From contig KQ481983.1 of the NCBI GenBank assembly GCA_001430745.1, positions 569,944-588,973 of the forward strand: DNA of 19,030 nt, given 5' to 3'. This DNA comes from Auxenochlorella pyrenoidosa (Eukaryota; Chlorophyta; Trebouxiophyceae; Chlorellales; Chlorellaceae). Positions 19,000 to 19,030 of this stretch are shown here, piece after piece (within the stretch, counting starts at the first letter, position 1; each line of letters begins with the position of its first letter). Position numbers and translations under genes: made by a program. The notes beneath the pieces are model-generated. The model searched no databases. It saw only the letters and a program-made list of their open reading frames with translations, and was not told the DNA's origin.

Positions 19000-19016
19000 G
19001 GGGGGGGGGGGGGGGG
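19000..19016 (+). repeat. G17 homopolymer at the right edge, in an ABC intron
   Basis: Seventeen consecutive G on plus, that is a C-tract upstream of the intron acceptor (CCACCTGCAG) on the minus strand. Next to it lies a short GT-rich run (about 18973-18989). The length is prone to sequencing error. Confidence 0.9.
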
Positions 19017-19030
19017 CGTCTCGTCGCATT

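Overview
The window looks like nuclear DNA of a green alga, most likely a Chlorella-like trebouxiophyte. It is very GC-rich and every confident gene is split by GT-AG introns of about 140-410 bp. Codon third positions are GC-biased and TGTAA motifs sit downstream of several stop codons, as in green-algal polyadenylation signals. The encoded set is eukaryotic: SEC13, mitochondrial ribosomal protein mL46 and a plant-type ABCD half transporter. Nothing looks bacterial, viral or plasmid-like. The genus is an inference from composition and gene style.

Layout, left to right. (1) 250-791, minus: 5' end of a secreted or membrane leucine-rich-repeat (LRR) protein, cut by the left edge. (2) 1071-2351, minus: a complete three-exon histidine phosphatase (228 aa). 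(3) About 2399-3640, plus: a stretch of protein-like sequence that cannot be read without frame changes, possibly a decaying or mis-sequenced gene. (4) 3842-5712, minus: complete six-exon mL46 (243 aa) with one well-supported GC-AG intron. (5) 6401-9542, plus: complete eight-exon SEC13 (306 aa), divergent from mL46 across a 688-bp spacer. (6) 10962-11711 and 13111-13866, both minus: two small three-exon genes (113 and 105 aa) that are diverged tandem paralogues with the same intron positions. I do not recognise the family. (7) 14632 to about 15971 or further, minus: a gene for a protein built from an 11-residue repeat, where single repeats are carried on micro-exons of about 33 nt. (8) 16700-18960, minus: the nucleotide-binding half of an ABCD2-like ABC transporter, cut by the right edge.

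These genes do not form a pathway; this is ordinary eukaryotic gene order. The conserved genes cover COPII vesicle coat and nuclear pore, mitochondrial translation, organellar transport and a phosphohydrolase. The novel material is between 10.9 and 16 kb: the tandem small-protein pair and the micro-exon repeat gene. Exon models were joined by hand from splice sites, reading phase and family similarity, and all lengths were checked to be in frame. Transcript data would settle the uncertain 5' end of the repeat gene and the GC-AG introns.
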